From assembly GCF_001028705.1 (NCBI RefSeq), contig NZ_CP011770.1, forward strand, positions 1,367,501 through 1,431,500: a DNA stretch of 64,000 nucleotides, written 5' to 3'. The DNA is from Croceicoccus naphthovorans. Lineage in GTDB: Bacteria > Pseudomonadota > Alphaproteobacteria > Sphingomonadales > Sphingomonadaceae. A model generated the notes under the pieces. It searched no databases and had not been told where the DNA came from. It saw only the letters and a program-made list of their open reading frames with translations. The position numbers were made by a program, and so were the translations under genes. Shown here piece by piece: positions 31,741 to 40,173 of the stretch; the stretch's first letter is position 1, and every line of letters begins with the position of its first letter.

Positions 31741-31782
31741 CACATTAAAATGTGCCACGCAAGCTGGCATCACATTGTGATG
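31741..31782 (-). promoter_or_regulatory. Two palindromes at the ribBA start (candidate operator)
   Basis: CACATT-AA-AATGTG (31741-31754) and CATCACA-T-TGTGATG (31768-31782) are both perfect inverted repeats. They share the hexamer CACATT at 31741 and 31771, exactly 30 bases apart, about three helical turns. The first covers the most upstream ATG of ribBA. The placement suggests a dimeric repressor, and the HTH-like N-terminus of the gene itself is an obvious candidate; this is inference. Confidence 0.5.
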
Positions 31783-31813
31783 TTCGCGCTGGTTCCGGAC
31801 CTCTCAAAAACGA

Positions 31814-31841
31814 GAAAACCCCGCACGATGGCGGGGTTTTC
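31814..31841 (-). terminator. Terminator of the EAL-peptide transcript
   Basis: GAAAACCCCGC (31814-31824) pairs perfectly with GCGGGGTTTTC (31831-31841), loop ACGATG. Minus-strand reading leaves TCGTTTTTGAG after the stem. It is 20 bases beyond the stop of the 23-codon gene, and protects ribBA from read-through. Confidence 0.88.
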
Positions 31842-31861
31842 AAATTGCAATCCGGATCGGA

Positions 31862-31933
31862 TCAGCGCGTAACAATGAACCAGTTCAGCGCATTCAGGAT
31901 GTCGTCGAGAAATCCTTTGTTCTGCTTTTTCAT
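31862..31933 (-). CDS. 23-residue peptide gene behind the EAL protein
   Basis: A complete 24-codon frame starting MKKQNK and ending NWFIVTR, with a hydrophobic/acidic core (F8, L9, D10, D11, I12, L13, L16) that would form a short amphipathic helix. CGGAGG stands six bases before the ATG, one of the best ribosome sites in the window. It lies 47 bases downstream of the CHASE2-EAL stop, followed at once by a terminator, so it is probably the last gene of that transcript. The ribosome site is part of the hairpin listed next. No known peptide family is recognised. Confidence 0.55.
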   Translation of the reverse strand: MKKQNKGFLDDILNALNWFIVTR

Positions 31934-31935
31934 AA

Positions 31936-31959
31936 GAGGCCTCCGTTCTTGAGGGCCTC
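31936..31959 (-). promoter_or_regulatory. Hairpin covering the peptide-gene ribosome site
   Basis: On the minus strand GAGGCC (complement of 31954-31959) pairs with GGCCTC (complement of 31936-31941), and the second arm overlaps the GGAGG that serves the 23-codon gene. Formation of the stem would hide the ribosome site, giving a possible on/off switch for peptide translation. Confidence 0.45.
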
Positions 31960-31980
31960 ACGTTAACCATAAAATCGTGG

Positions 31981-34278
31981 TTAATAAAGCGTTAATTTCT
32001 CTGGAGGGGTCTCTGCCTGCTGGTCCAGCATTTCAAGAACGGAGACCAATGGCTGGGGTCTACCGAAGAAGTATCCTTGCCCGATCTCGCACCCAAGCTC
32101 AGACAGAATGACGCGATCGTCTTCGGTCTCGATACCTTCGGCCACCAATCGCATGCCCGAACGGTTTGTGGTCTGTGCGAGGGCGCCGATCACCATTCGT
32201 GCCCGATCGCTGTGCTGGGCCAGCACGACAAAGCTTCGATCGATCTTCAGTTCGTCGCAAGGCAGCGCAACCAGCAGCGACAGGTTGGCCTCGCCTGTCC
32301 CAAAGTCGTCGAGTGCGATGTGGAACCCCCGAGATTGCAATTTCCCGAGATTGTTTGCGGCGCGATCAAGGTCTGGAATCTTGGCGGTCTCGGTCACTTC
32401 GATAGTAATTGCTTCGGGCCGACCCCCGCTCGCCAAGACGTTTTCTTCGATGAATGCGGGGAAGTCGTCATCGGCGATCATCGTAGCCGAGACATTGACG
32501 CTGATGCGAAGCCCCTCGCGCTCGAAACTGCGCGAGGCGCGCGCAGCCAGCCGCAAAGTATGCGCGGTCAGGGGCTTGAGGCGACCAGCGCGCTCGATTT
32601 GGGGGATGAACTGGGACGGGCTGATGACGCCGCGTTCGGGATGCCGCCACCGGACAAGTGCCTCGCAACCAACCAGCGAGCCGTCGGCAAACGACCGTTG
32701 CGGTTGATAAAGCAGGTAAATCTGTTCTCGCTTGATAGCGGCATCGAGAGAAGCGAGAAGCGACAATTGCCAATTGGCATCGAAGCCGTCTTGCTCGCTG
32801 ACAAAAGCAATCTGGGTCCGCCGTGTCGCTGCTTGCTCAGCGGCGACGACCGTTGCGCTGATCGCCTGTCTCGCTTTGCCGATCTCGCAATCGAGCAACC
32901 CGAAAGACGCACTGAAATCTAGGGTTCGGTCACCGATCCTGATAGGCGAATTGGTCAGGGCGAGCAGGCCCGCGACGTGGCTGCGGGCATGCTCCAGATC
33001 GTCGAACCATGCGAAATGGCCAGTAGTATCGGTGTAAATTCGGTTCGAGCCGCCGATGGACAGCCGCTGACCGATCTGACGGACGAAAATCGAATGGCTT
33101 GCCGGTTCGAGACTTGCGAGGATCGCTTCGTAATTCTCGATCTTGGCAACCACCAGCCGCCCCTGACGAGCCGCGTAATCGTCTTCCAAAGCATGAAAAT
33201 TTGGCAGACCGCTCAGCCGTTCCATCCCGGCGGCGCGCTCCATCCATGCAGCCCGAGCACGAAAAGCCAGATACAGCAGAAGAAGTACGATGCCATTGCC
33301 GGTTGGGACAATGACACCAAACGGCGCCAAAATGTACGGAAGGAAAAACAGGGCAAGGCCGCAAACGAGGTAAAGTTTACGCCGCTCTTGTCGGCGCATG
33401 AAGATCGCAAATGCAATGACGATGAAAGGCAGCAAGGTGGACGCGGTTAGATCGACTGCAACCGGGGGGCCTGCCGAAAGAGTTTCTGCCGCGAGGATAG
33501 CCACATAAATCGTCGGAAGGCCGAGTTTTGTCGGGATCAGAACGAGATCGTCTTCGGTGTTCGCAGCCGCCGATATGACAACCCGCTTTCCGGAAATCGA
33601 CGATCGGGCATCAGGTGCGTTCTCAAGCTGGAGTAGCGACTCGACCGGCAGATCCTCTGTCCGGTACCGATAGTCGATTGGGAAAGCGCCCGGTTGCTGC
33701 GATGCTCCAGAGATTGCGAATGCAAAGGTGTCGTACTTTTCTTCGCCGATTTCGTATGGGGAAACGCCGCTTACGACGAAACCGAACAACGAAACCTGAT
33801 TAGCGTCGACGGTTTCGTGCACTCCGGGAAACGAGGCGCGCCGATCCATGCGGAGGCCGATGCTTTTTTCGTTCGTCCCAAAGCCGGGGGGCCAACCGAT
33901 GGTGACGGGCGACCTGCTCCGGGCGATGGCTTCCGCAAGGGCGGGAATGCCCACATCGTTTTCGCTGAAGCGTCCCTCGATGAAAATAGCCTCCGCACCA
34001 GCATCGGATGCGATGCGAACGGCCTCGGCCTGCCGCTGTGCGACGGTTCGGTCCGAAAAAAAGTTCGGGGTATCGATATCGATCAGTACGATCTTTCCCG
34101 AAGGCTGTCGGGGATCGACAAGGGCCGCGAAGGAGCGCGGTAGAAGCTCTATGGCATAAGGCACCGCCAAGGTTTGCAGAAGAACCATGCCGAACAGGGC
34201 TGCGGCAAGTTGCCACAGGCGCGTCTTGGTGCCCCTGTGGGCCGAGGCGAAAGGAAAGGCGAAATCCGGACGTTTCAC
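31981..34278 (-). CDS. CHASE2-like sensor, degenerate GGDEF, EAL phosphodiesterase
   Basis: A 765-residue membrane signalling protein. Membrane segment near residues 21-43, a periplasmic CHASE2-like domain (VLIDIDTPNF onward) to about 265, then two or three helices to about 345. The region 355-500 has GGDEF-like layout (LSGLPNFHALEDDY) but no GGDEF motif, so it is degenerate. The EAL domain (515-750) keeps CEALVRWRHPERG, NVSATM, EVTET, LDDFGTG, LKIDRSFV, AEGIE and GQGYFFGRP, so c-di-GMP hydrolysis is expected. It precedes the 23-codon peptide gene. Confidence 0.9.
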   Translation of the reverse strand: MKRPDFAFPFASAHRGTKTRLWQLAAALFGMVLLQTLAVPYAIELLPRSFAALVDPRQPSGKIVLIDIDTPNFFSDRTVAQRQAEAVRIASDAGAEAIFIEGRFSENDVGIPALAEAIARSRSPVTIGWPPGFGTNEKSIGLRMDRRASFPGVHETVDANQVSLFGFVVSGVSPYEIGEEKYDTFAFAISGASQQPGAFPIDYRYRTEDLPVESLLQLENAPDARSSISGKRVVISAAANTEDDLVLIPTKLGLPTIYVAILAAETLSAGPPVAVDLTASTLLPFIVIAFAIFMRRQERRKLYLVCGLALFFLPYILAPFGVIVPTGNGIVLLLLYLAFRARAAWMERAAGMERLSGLPNFHALEDDYAARQGRLVVAKIENYEAILASLEPASHSIFVRQIGQRLSIGGSNRIYTDTTGHFAWFDDLEHARSHVAGLLALTNSPIRIGDRTLDFSASFGLLDCEIGKARQAISATVVAAEQAATRRTQIAFVSEQDGFDANWQLSLLASLDAAIKREQIYLLYQPQRSFADGSLVGCEALVRWRHPERGVISPSQFIPQIERAGRLKPLTAHTLRLAARASRSFEREGLRISVNVSATMIADDDFPAFIEENVLASGGRPEAITIEVTETAKIPDLDRAANNLGKLQSRGFHIALDDFGTGEANLSLLVALPCDELKIDRSFVVLAQHSDRARMVIGALAQTTNRSGMRLVAEGIETEDDRVILSELGCEIGQGYFFGRPQPLVSVLEMLDQQAETPPEKLTLY

Positions 34279-34386
34279 CCGGTGGGCATTACATGAAAGT
34301 GGTTAACTTTTCGCTGCATGACCGGCCATCGCCATATGCGTTGAAATGCGCGGCCTGATGGTTAACGGCAGAGACACGCTTTTTTA

Positions 34387-35004
34387 TCAGGTTGGGCTGG
34401 GCGTCGGCCCAGCTGCCGGGTCGCTGCTTTCCGGTACCGGGTCGTCTTCTAATTCGGGTGGCTCGATCGTAACGTCGACACGGCGGTTCTTGGCGCGACC
34501 CTCTTCGTGGGGCGTTCCGTCCAGCTTGGCATTCGGGGCGATGGGTCGCATCTCTCCGATACCGATAATCTCGATATTTTCAGAACTTGCGCCCTGTTCC
34601 TCAAGCGCATCGGCAACAGCCTGCGCCCTGCGCTCCGATGCCTTCAGGTTCGCACGGTCGTTGCCCACCGAATCCGTGTGGCCGCGCAGCACGATCAGGC
34701 CGCCCATTTTGAACTGCTCCGACGTTACGATTTCGGCCACGGCCTCCTCGGCTGCTTCGGACAGCAAATAGCCGCCTTCCGCAAATGGCACGGTTATTTC
34801 CAGCGGCTTCATCGGCAGATCATCGACAACAGGCTTTGGCGATTCGCGCAGGATCGAGATGGGAGAGGGTGTCGGTTCCGGCGTTGGCGTGACGACCGTT
34901 TCCGGCTCCGGTTCCTGACTGTTACAGGCGGTCAGCGTCAATGATGCGAGTAGCACGGGGCCGATCAGGGTGGCGGGGTTCCTCATGGTATGGTCTCTCG
35001 TCAT
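34387..35004 (-). CDS. OmpA-family lipoprotein
   Basis: Peptidoglycan-binding outer-membrane lipoprotein, 205 residues from ATG 35004, which overlaps the antiporter stop (ATGA); ATG 34986 is an alternative. Lipobox LTLTAC precedes a Pro/Glu/Thr-rich linker. The OmpA C-terminal domain has VLRGHTDSVGNDRANLKASERRAQAV and IGIGEMRPIAPN. A second Pro-rich tail ends the protein. Coupled translation with the antiporter is unusual for an OmpA protein and may reflect shared control. Confidence 0.88.
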   Translation of the reverse strand: MTRDHTMRNPATLIGPVLLASLTLTACNSQEPEPETVVTPTPEPTPSPISILRESPKPVVDDLPMKPLEITVPFAEGGYLLSEAAEEAVAEIVTSEQFKMGGLIVLRGHTDSVGNDRANLKASERRAQAVADALEEQGASSENIEIIGIGEMRPIAPNAKLDGTPHEEGRAKNRRVDVTIEPPELEDDPVPESSDPAAGPTPSPT

Positions 35005-36863
35005 GCTGGCTTGGGCGCGGCTTTTGCCTCTGCCTTGGCCTTTTTCTCTCGGCGAGCCTGAATTTTCTCGTGGTCGGGTTCTTCCGCCGGCGAATAGGAA
35101 ATCACGGTGTCGCCCGGGCCCGGAGTGGGGCGGGCGGCATGGGTGAAGAAGCGCAAGTTGCCGTCCTTGCGCACCAACAGCAGGAAGTCGGCCTCTGCCG
35201 GAAGGGCGGCGCGGGCAGCGTCCAGGTCGAACTTTTCTGACAGGCGCGTCTTGCGGAATTCCCATCCCTTTTGCTGGCGGCGATGCATTTCGTTCATGTC
35301 GACGCCTGACTGGAACAGGGCCCGCCCACGGATCGACGGGGGAAGGGAGCGGGGATCGTCGTGGTGGCCTGTCTCGCCCAACTGATAGACCGAATCGCGC
35401 CCGATTTCCGGGGCGAATTCATTACAGACCAAGGCGTTATAAGCCTCGTTCTCCGTCGCGGCGACCAGTACCTGGAATTGCGACAGGTCAAGCGAATGCT
35501 CGGTCGCTTCGGCCAAAATTTCGCCGTGATAGGTCGAAAGCCCTTGCTGACGCGCGGCCGACAGGCGCCACCAGCTGGTATCGGCGATGGTCACCGGAAC
35601 TTTCATCGCGTTCAGATCTCTTGCCAAGGCAATCGACCAAGGCGTCGCCCCGACCAGCAGCAGCCCGGGCGACGTCGATCCGGTGACTTTTAGCCAGCGC
35701 GATACCGGCGCGACGGTGAAGCCGTGTGCGACGATGGTGGCGACACAGACCGCGAAAGACAGCGTGATCAGGATCGTACCATCGGCATAGCCAAGGTCCG
35801 ACAGGCGCAATGCGAACAAACCGGAAATTGCGACGGCCACGATACCGCGCGGGGCGATCCATGCGAGGAACAGCCGCTCGTTCCATGGGATGGGGCTGAA
35901 CGCAAGGCTGAGCAGCACGGTTGCCGGGCGGACGAGAAACAGCACGGCCAGCAGGAACAGTCCGAACTGCCATTCCAGCGCCTCGATAGCTTCGATCTCC
36001 AGCGACGAAGACAGCAGGATAAAGATACCGGAGACGAGGATCACTGCGATATTCTGCTTGAACGGATGAATGTCGCGCAGGGAATCGACGTTCATGTTCG
36101 CCAGTGCCACGCCCATGATCGTCACCGCGACAAGCCCGGTTTCCTGCTGGATCATGTTCGACCCGACAAACAGCGCGACCACCACCACCAGCAGCACGGG
36201 CGCCTTGAGGTATTCAGGCACGAACCCGCGCGGAAAGCTCCACGCGATGAGCCAAGCGGCGGCATAGCCCAGAACCGCGGCCGCGAGTGTGGCAAAGGCC
36301 AGTCCCGGCAGGACGTCGATCAACGTGGCCCCATTGGCAGAGGCGCGGAAGTACTCATAGGCCAGCACCGCGCACATCGCACCGAATGGGTCGTTGACGA
36401 TGGCTTCCCATTTGAGCACCGCGGATGGCCGCTGTGCCACGCTGGATTGCCGCAGCATGGGGAGTACGACCGTCGGCCCCGTTACCACCAGGATGCCCGC
36501 GAAGAGGATCGAAACCGGCCAGACCAGTCCGGCAATGTAATAGCAGGCCAGCGATCCGAAAAACCATGCGAAAGGCACACCGAAGACGACAAGCCGCCAC
36601 ACCGCGCTGCCAGTTCTGCGTAGTTCCCGGAAATCGAGGCTGAGCCCGCCTTCGAACAGGATCAGCGCGACCCCGATGGAGATCATCGGTTCGAGCAATT
36701 CGCCAAAGGCATGGTGCGGATCGATGATTCCCAGCGCCGGCCCGGCGAGAAAGCCCGCCCCCAGCATCAGCACAATGGCGGGCCAACCGGTCCGCCATGC
36801 CACCCACTGCGCGCCGATGCCGAGAATGCCGACTAGCGCTATGACCAGAGCTTGTTCTTCCAT
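35001..36863 (-). CDS. Cation/proton antiporter with C-terminal RCK-type domain
   Basis: About 620 residues from ATG 36863 (MEEQALVIALVG); an upstream start at 36950 lacks homology. Around a dozen membrane helices of the Na+/H+ exchanger fold, with FEGGLSLDFRELRR, TGPTVVLPML and an EAIVNDPFGAM segment holding the ion-binding Asn-Asp. After residue 400 a Rossmann-like RCK_N domain (LLVGATPWSIALARDLN) suggests nucleotide gating, and a Lys/Ala-rich tail ends the protein. Such CPA-type exchangers move Na+ or K+ out in exchange for protons; the ion is not determinable here. Confidence 0.88.
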   Translation of the reverse strand: MEEQALVIALVGILGIGAQWVAWRTGWPAIVLMLGAGFLAGPALGIIDPHHAFGELLEPMISIGVALILFEGGLSLDFRELRRTGSAVWRLVVFGVPFAWFFGSLACYYIAGLVWPVSILFAGILVVTGPTVVLPMLRQSSVAQRPSAVLKWEAIVNDPFGAMCAVLAYEYFRASANGATLIDVLPGLAFATLAAAVLGYAAAWLIAWSFPRGFVPEYLKAPVLLVVVVALFVGSNMIQQETGLVAVTIMGVALANMNVDSLRDIHPFKQNIAVILVSGIFILLSSSLEIEAIEALEWQFGLFLLAVLFLVRPATVLLSLAFSPIPWNERLFLAWIAPRGIVAVAISGLFALRLSDLGYADGTILITLSFAVCVATIVAHGFTVAPVSRWLKVTGSTSPGLLLVGATPWSIALARDLNAMKVPVTIADTSWWRLSAARQQGLSTYHGEILAEATEHSLDLSQFQVLVAATENEAYNALVCNEFAPEIGRDSVYQLGETGHHDDPRSLPPSIRGRALFQSGVDMNEMHRRQQKGWEFRKTRLSEKFDLDAARAALPAEADFLLLVRKDGNLRFFTHAARPTPGPGDTVISYSPAEEPDHEKIQARREKKAKAEAKAAPKPA

Positions 36864-37020
36864 TACCCCTCGAAGCTGCCACGCCGATGCGCGGCAGGCA
36901 AATGCGAAGGCCCGACTAGGCCCGTGCCTTGTGTAAAGGCGCAGCGGCAAAAGGAGTTCCCGAGAATCGGGACCAGGCAGTGCCAGAAGGCCTGCGCGAT
37001 CAATCGTGATATGGGGAAAA

Positions 37021-37066
37021 TGGTGGACGCACTAGGGCTCGAACCTAGGACCCGCTGATTAAGAGT
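37021..37066 (-). other. 3' half of tRNA-Lys(CTT): integration scar (att site)
   Basis: Read on the minus strand, the segment runs from the anticodon stem (GACTCTTAATC with anticodon CTT) through the variable loop and T arm (GGTTCGAGCC) and acceptor strand to an encoded CCA at 37023-37021. The 5' half (acceptor, D arm) is absent: DNA upstream of the anticodon stem is AT-rich and unrelated. This is the duplicated 3' end left when an element integrates at a tRNA gene. It marks the left edge of the accessory region; an intact tRNA-Lys would be expected at the far edge, outside this window or lost. Confidence 0.75.
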
Positions 37067-37129
37067 CAACAGAAATATTAAAAATCAATCACTTGTCTGC
37101 ATTCGTTCACATTATCTATCAACAGAAAT
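37066..37129 (+). repeat. 11-bp direct repeat next to the tRNA scar
   Basis: TCAACAGAAAT occurs at 37066-37076 and again at 37119-37129, 53 bases apart; the first copy overlaps the tRNA fragment by a base. The stretch is markedly AT-rich. Repeats of this sort flank integrase core sites, so these may be integrase or excisionase arm sites. The rest of 37067-37366 shows no credible gene; no integrase gene lies beside it. Confidence 0.4.
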
Positions 37130-37366
37130 CGACAACAAATCCTATGTTTGCATAATGGGACACAACCCAAAAGTGGTCACACGCCTTTAGCACATTCCCT
37201 TTTACACCTCGCGGCTGCAGTCAGCATATCAGGTACTGCGAAATGGCAAGTTTTGCACCCAGCCTGTCAATGGCCGGCGGTAGTCGCGCAATGACTGATA
37301 TCGACTTCGCGCACCGAGTTAGCTAACCGGTGACTAGCCATCTGAACCAATCGATCTCGGTGAGTC

Positions 37367-37993
37367 TTACTCGCCCATCTTAACCTCGTCACGCACTTCG
37401 GGGCCGATAGGACGTTCGACAGCGTTCGCAGCCTTCTGCAGCAGTTCTGGCGTTAGATCGGTCGTCCGTGCGGAAAGCGGTGTGCCGTCGCCCATCTCCC
37501 CGTTTTTCTCGATGTCTTTGAGCAGCAGTTCCATTTCGGCAATTTCCTTTACCTGAGCCTCGATGATGGAATCGGCCAGCTTACGCACACGCGGGTCGGT
37601 TATCTCGGCGCGGCTGCTCGTCAGGACGGCGATCGAGTGATGCGGAATCATTGCCGACATGTACTCTTCATCGTTGATGGTTGCCTGACTGCGAACCAGC
37701 CAGAGAGCCACCGCGAACACCAGCGCGCCAACGCCAAGGATGACGATGTTCTTCGTCTTGTCCTTGTACATGCCCCACATGAAAAGGAGCATGACGATCA
37801 TCATCATGCCGCCCATCACGAAGGTCATCCAGAAACGCGTTTCGCTCCAGAATACATGATCGAGCTCGAACGTGTTGAGATACATCAGGCCGAACATGAT
37901 CGCGGTCGAGGTCGCAACCATCGCCATGAAGCGCCAGTAATTGCCGCCGCCAACGTGGTTGTGCTGGTGATCTGAATGATGTGTTCCGGCCAT
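37367..37993 (-). CDS. DUF305 family membrane-anchored protein
   Basis: 208 residues from ATG 37993, six bases after AGGAGG (an upstream in-frame start exists at 38047). A His-rich N-terminus (THHSDHQHNH) leads into three membrane helices, then a DUF305 (ferritin-like four-helix) domain with SAMIPHHSIAVLTS, the His-His pair usual for this family. DUF305 proteins are often found with copper/silver resistance genes; the adjacent truncated copper ATPase fits. The His-rich head may bind metal. Confidence 0.85.
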   Translation of the reverse strand: MAGTHHSDHQHNHVGGGNYWRFMAMVATSTAIMFGLMYLNTFELDHVFWSETRFWMTFVMGGMMMIVMLLFMWGMYKDKTKNIVILGVGALVFAVALWLVRSQATINDEEYMSAMIPHHSIAVLTSSRAEITDPRVRKLADSIIEAQVKEIAEMELLLKDIEKNGEMGDGTPLSARTTDLTPELLQKAANAVERPIGPEVRDEVKMGE

Positions 37994-38071
37994 GCCGATC
38001 CTCCTGTTTCGCCAATTTGAATCGCGTTCGGACAAATAACCGGCCACGACCGGGGAGGTTTCCCGAACGCG

Positions 38072-39679
38072 CTACGAACTAGCTAGCTTCGGAAGCTTGA
38101 GCCCGCGCAGCCGCAGGGCATTTGCAATGACCGATACCGAAGAAAGGCTCATCGCCGCAGCCGCGATCATCGGATTGAGAAGAAGGCCAAAGGCGGGGAA
38201 CAACACGCCCGCTGCCACAGGGATGCCGAGCGCATTGTAACCGAATGCGAACATCAGGTTCTGGCGGATGTTGCGCATGGTGGCACGCGACAGGACGATG
38301 GCCTGAAGGACACCGGTCAGGTCACCGCGGACCAGCGTGACGCCGGCGCTTTCGATCGCCACGTCGGTGCCGGTGCCCATCGCAATGCCGACGTCCGCAG
38401 CCAGCGCGGGCGCGTCGTTGATGCCGTCACCCGCCATCGCAACGCGCTTGCCGGATGCCTTGAGAGCCTCGACCTTACGATGCTTGTCTTCGGGCGAGAC
38501 GTTGGCTTCAACCTCGTCGATACCGAGCTGGCGGGCCACGGCCTCGGCGGTGGCACGACTATCGCCTGTCAGCATGACCACTTCGATCCCACGCTCGTGC
38601 AGCGCCCGGATGGCTGCCGCGCTGGTTGGCTTGATCGGGTCGGCAACTGCTATCAGACCCGCCGGCGCACCATCAATTGCGACGAACATCACCGTGTGAC
38701 CCTGCGAGCGGCCCGCGTCTGCGGAGCCAAGCCAATCCGCATCATCAATGCCGAGCCGGCGCATCAGCTTCTCATTGCCGATGGCGACGTTCTGCGATCC
38801 CACTCGCGCTTCGACACCCTCTCCGGTGGTCGAGGCCAGAACCGATGCAGCCTCGAAAGTCACGCCGCGCGCCTTCGCGCCTTCGACGATGGCATGGGCG
38901 AGGGGGTGCTCGCTGCCCGCTTCGACCGCAGATACGACAGCGAGGAATACCGCCTCGTCCAGCCCATCGCGAGGCGTCACCGCGACCAGATCAGGCTTGC
39001 CCATGGTGAGCGTGCCGGTCTTGTCGACGACAAGGGTATCGATCTTTTCCAAGGTCTCGAGCGCCTCGGCGTTGCGAATGAGGATGCCGTTCTGGGCGCC
39101 CTTGCCGGTCCCGGTCATGATCGACATCGGCGTTGCGAGGCCAAGAGCGCATGGACAGGCAATGATGAGAACGGCGATCGCGTTGACCAGCGCATAGGCC
39201 AGCGCCGGGAAAGGCCCCCAGATTGCCCAGACGATGAAGGTAACGACCGCGATCACGACCACCAAAGGCACGAACCAGGCCGCGACCTGATCGGCCAGCC
39301 GCTGGATCGGTGCCCGGCTGCGCTGTGCCTCGGCGACCATCTGGACGATCTTGGACAGCATGGTGTCTTTGCCGACAGCGTCGGCGCGCATCACGAAGCC
39401 GCCCGTCTGGTTTACCGTGCCGCCGATCACCTTGTCGCCAGCCTGCTTGGATACGGGCAGCGGCTCACCGCTGATCATGGATTCGTCGATGGCGCTCGCC
39501 CCCTCGGTCACTTCGCCATCGACCGGCACCTTGTCGCCCGGACGGACGCGGAGCAGGTCGCCGCTGACCAACTGATCGAGCGACACTTCGCGCTCGTCAC
39601 TGGTGCCGAAGATCTTGAGAGACGGGCCCCATACGGAGATCATCAGTAGCAAGGCAGCTTTGTCTGTCACAGTATTCAA
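38072..39679 (-). pseudogene. 5'-truncated copper-translocating P-type ATPase
   Basis: The C-terminal 510 residues are a good CopA-type P1B ATPase: actuator loop [14 protein letters not shown], transmembrane metal site [12 protein letters not shown] (CPC), phosphorylation [20 protein letters not shown] and [15 protein letters not shown]. The N-terminal metal-binding domain(s), the first four membrane helices and the start of the actuator domain are missing: homology begins near [13 protein letters not shown] and the preceding 27 residues are unrelated. A full protein would be about 750-830 residues, so transport is unlikely. It lies 78 bases upstream of the DUF305 gene on the same strand. Confidence 0.8.
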
Positions 39680-39837
39680 TAGCGGACCGTCAGCAACCGG
39701 CCCAGGAGGTGCCGTAATTCACCGCCTGAACGAATGACCAGTTTTAACGACGATGCAAGGCGACACGAATTACGGCTTTGTTGGCGAAATGAGGCAATTC
39801 GCCAAGCTGCATCTGCAATGACATCCAGGACTCTCCA

Positions 39838-40173
39838 TTATGTGGTCGGATCATTGCGAATGCGGTCGACCAGGTCATCCGTGGCCTCCATCAACAAGAG
39901 TGGCTCATCGGCCCACTCCTCGAGAGCCTCGACGAAGGCCGCCCGCGATGCCGCGTCATCGTATTTCATCTTGGCGTCTTATGCCCGCTGCCAGGTGTCT
40001 CTGTCGGGCCATTCGGCAACACCGATAAAGCGGCCCATATCGTCTCGGTGAAGGCGTGATCCTAGCGAGCCATAGCGCTGCCTGATATGTTCGGCTCCGC
40101 GACACCAGGCCTTTCGGAACTGCTCTTCCTTTCCCGGCTTGACCCGCCACCAGTAGGCCGCGACGAATGTCAT
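39838..40173 (-). pseudogene. Antibiotic-biosynthesis-monooxygenase-domain gene with in-frame TAA
   Basis: ATG 40173 opens a small ABM-fold protein (AAYWWRVKPGKEEQFRKAW, GSLGSRLHRDD, FIGVAEWPDRDTWQRA). A TAA at 39981-39979 interrupts it. The same frame continues without shift for 46 more codons (DAKMKYDDAASRAAFVEAL, then WADEPLLLMEATDDLVDRIR) to a TAA at 39840-39838, and the continuation is plainly the rest of the domain. One nonsense change therefore splits the gene. The start overlaps the upstream DUF6491 gene stop (ATGA). Confidence 0.75.

Noticed and set aside
31746..31860. FMN riboswitch upstream of ribBA
   Set aside because: The gap is only about 65 bases before the neighbouring terminator and shows palindromes rather than the RFN element's multi-stem layout.
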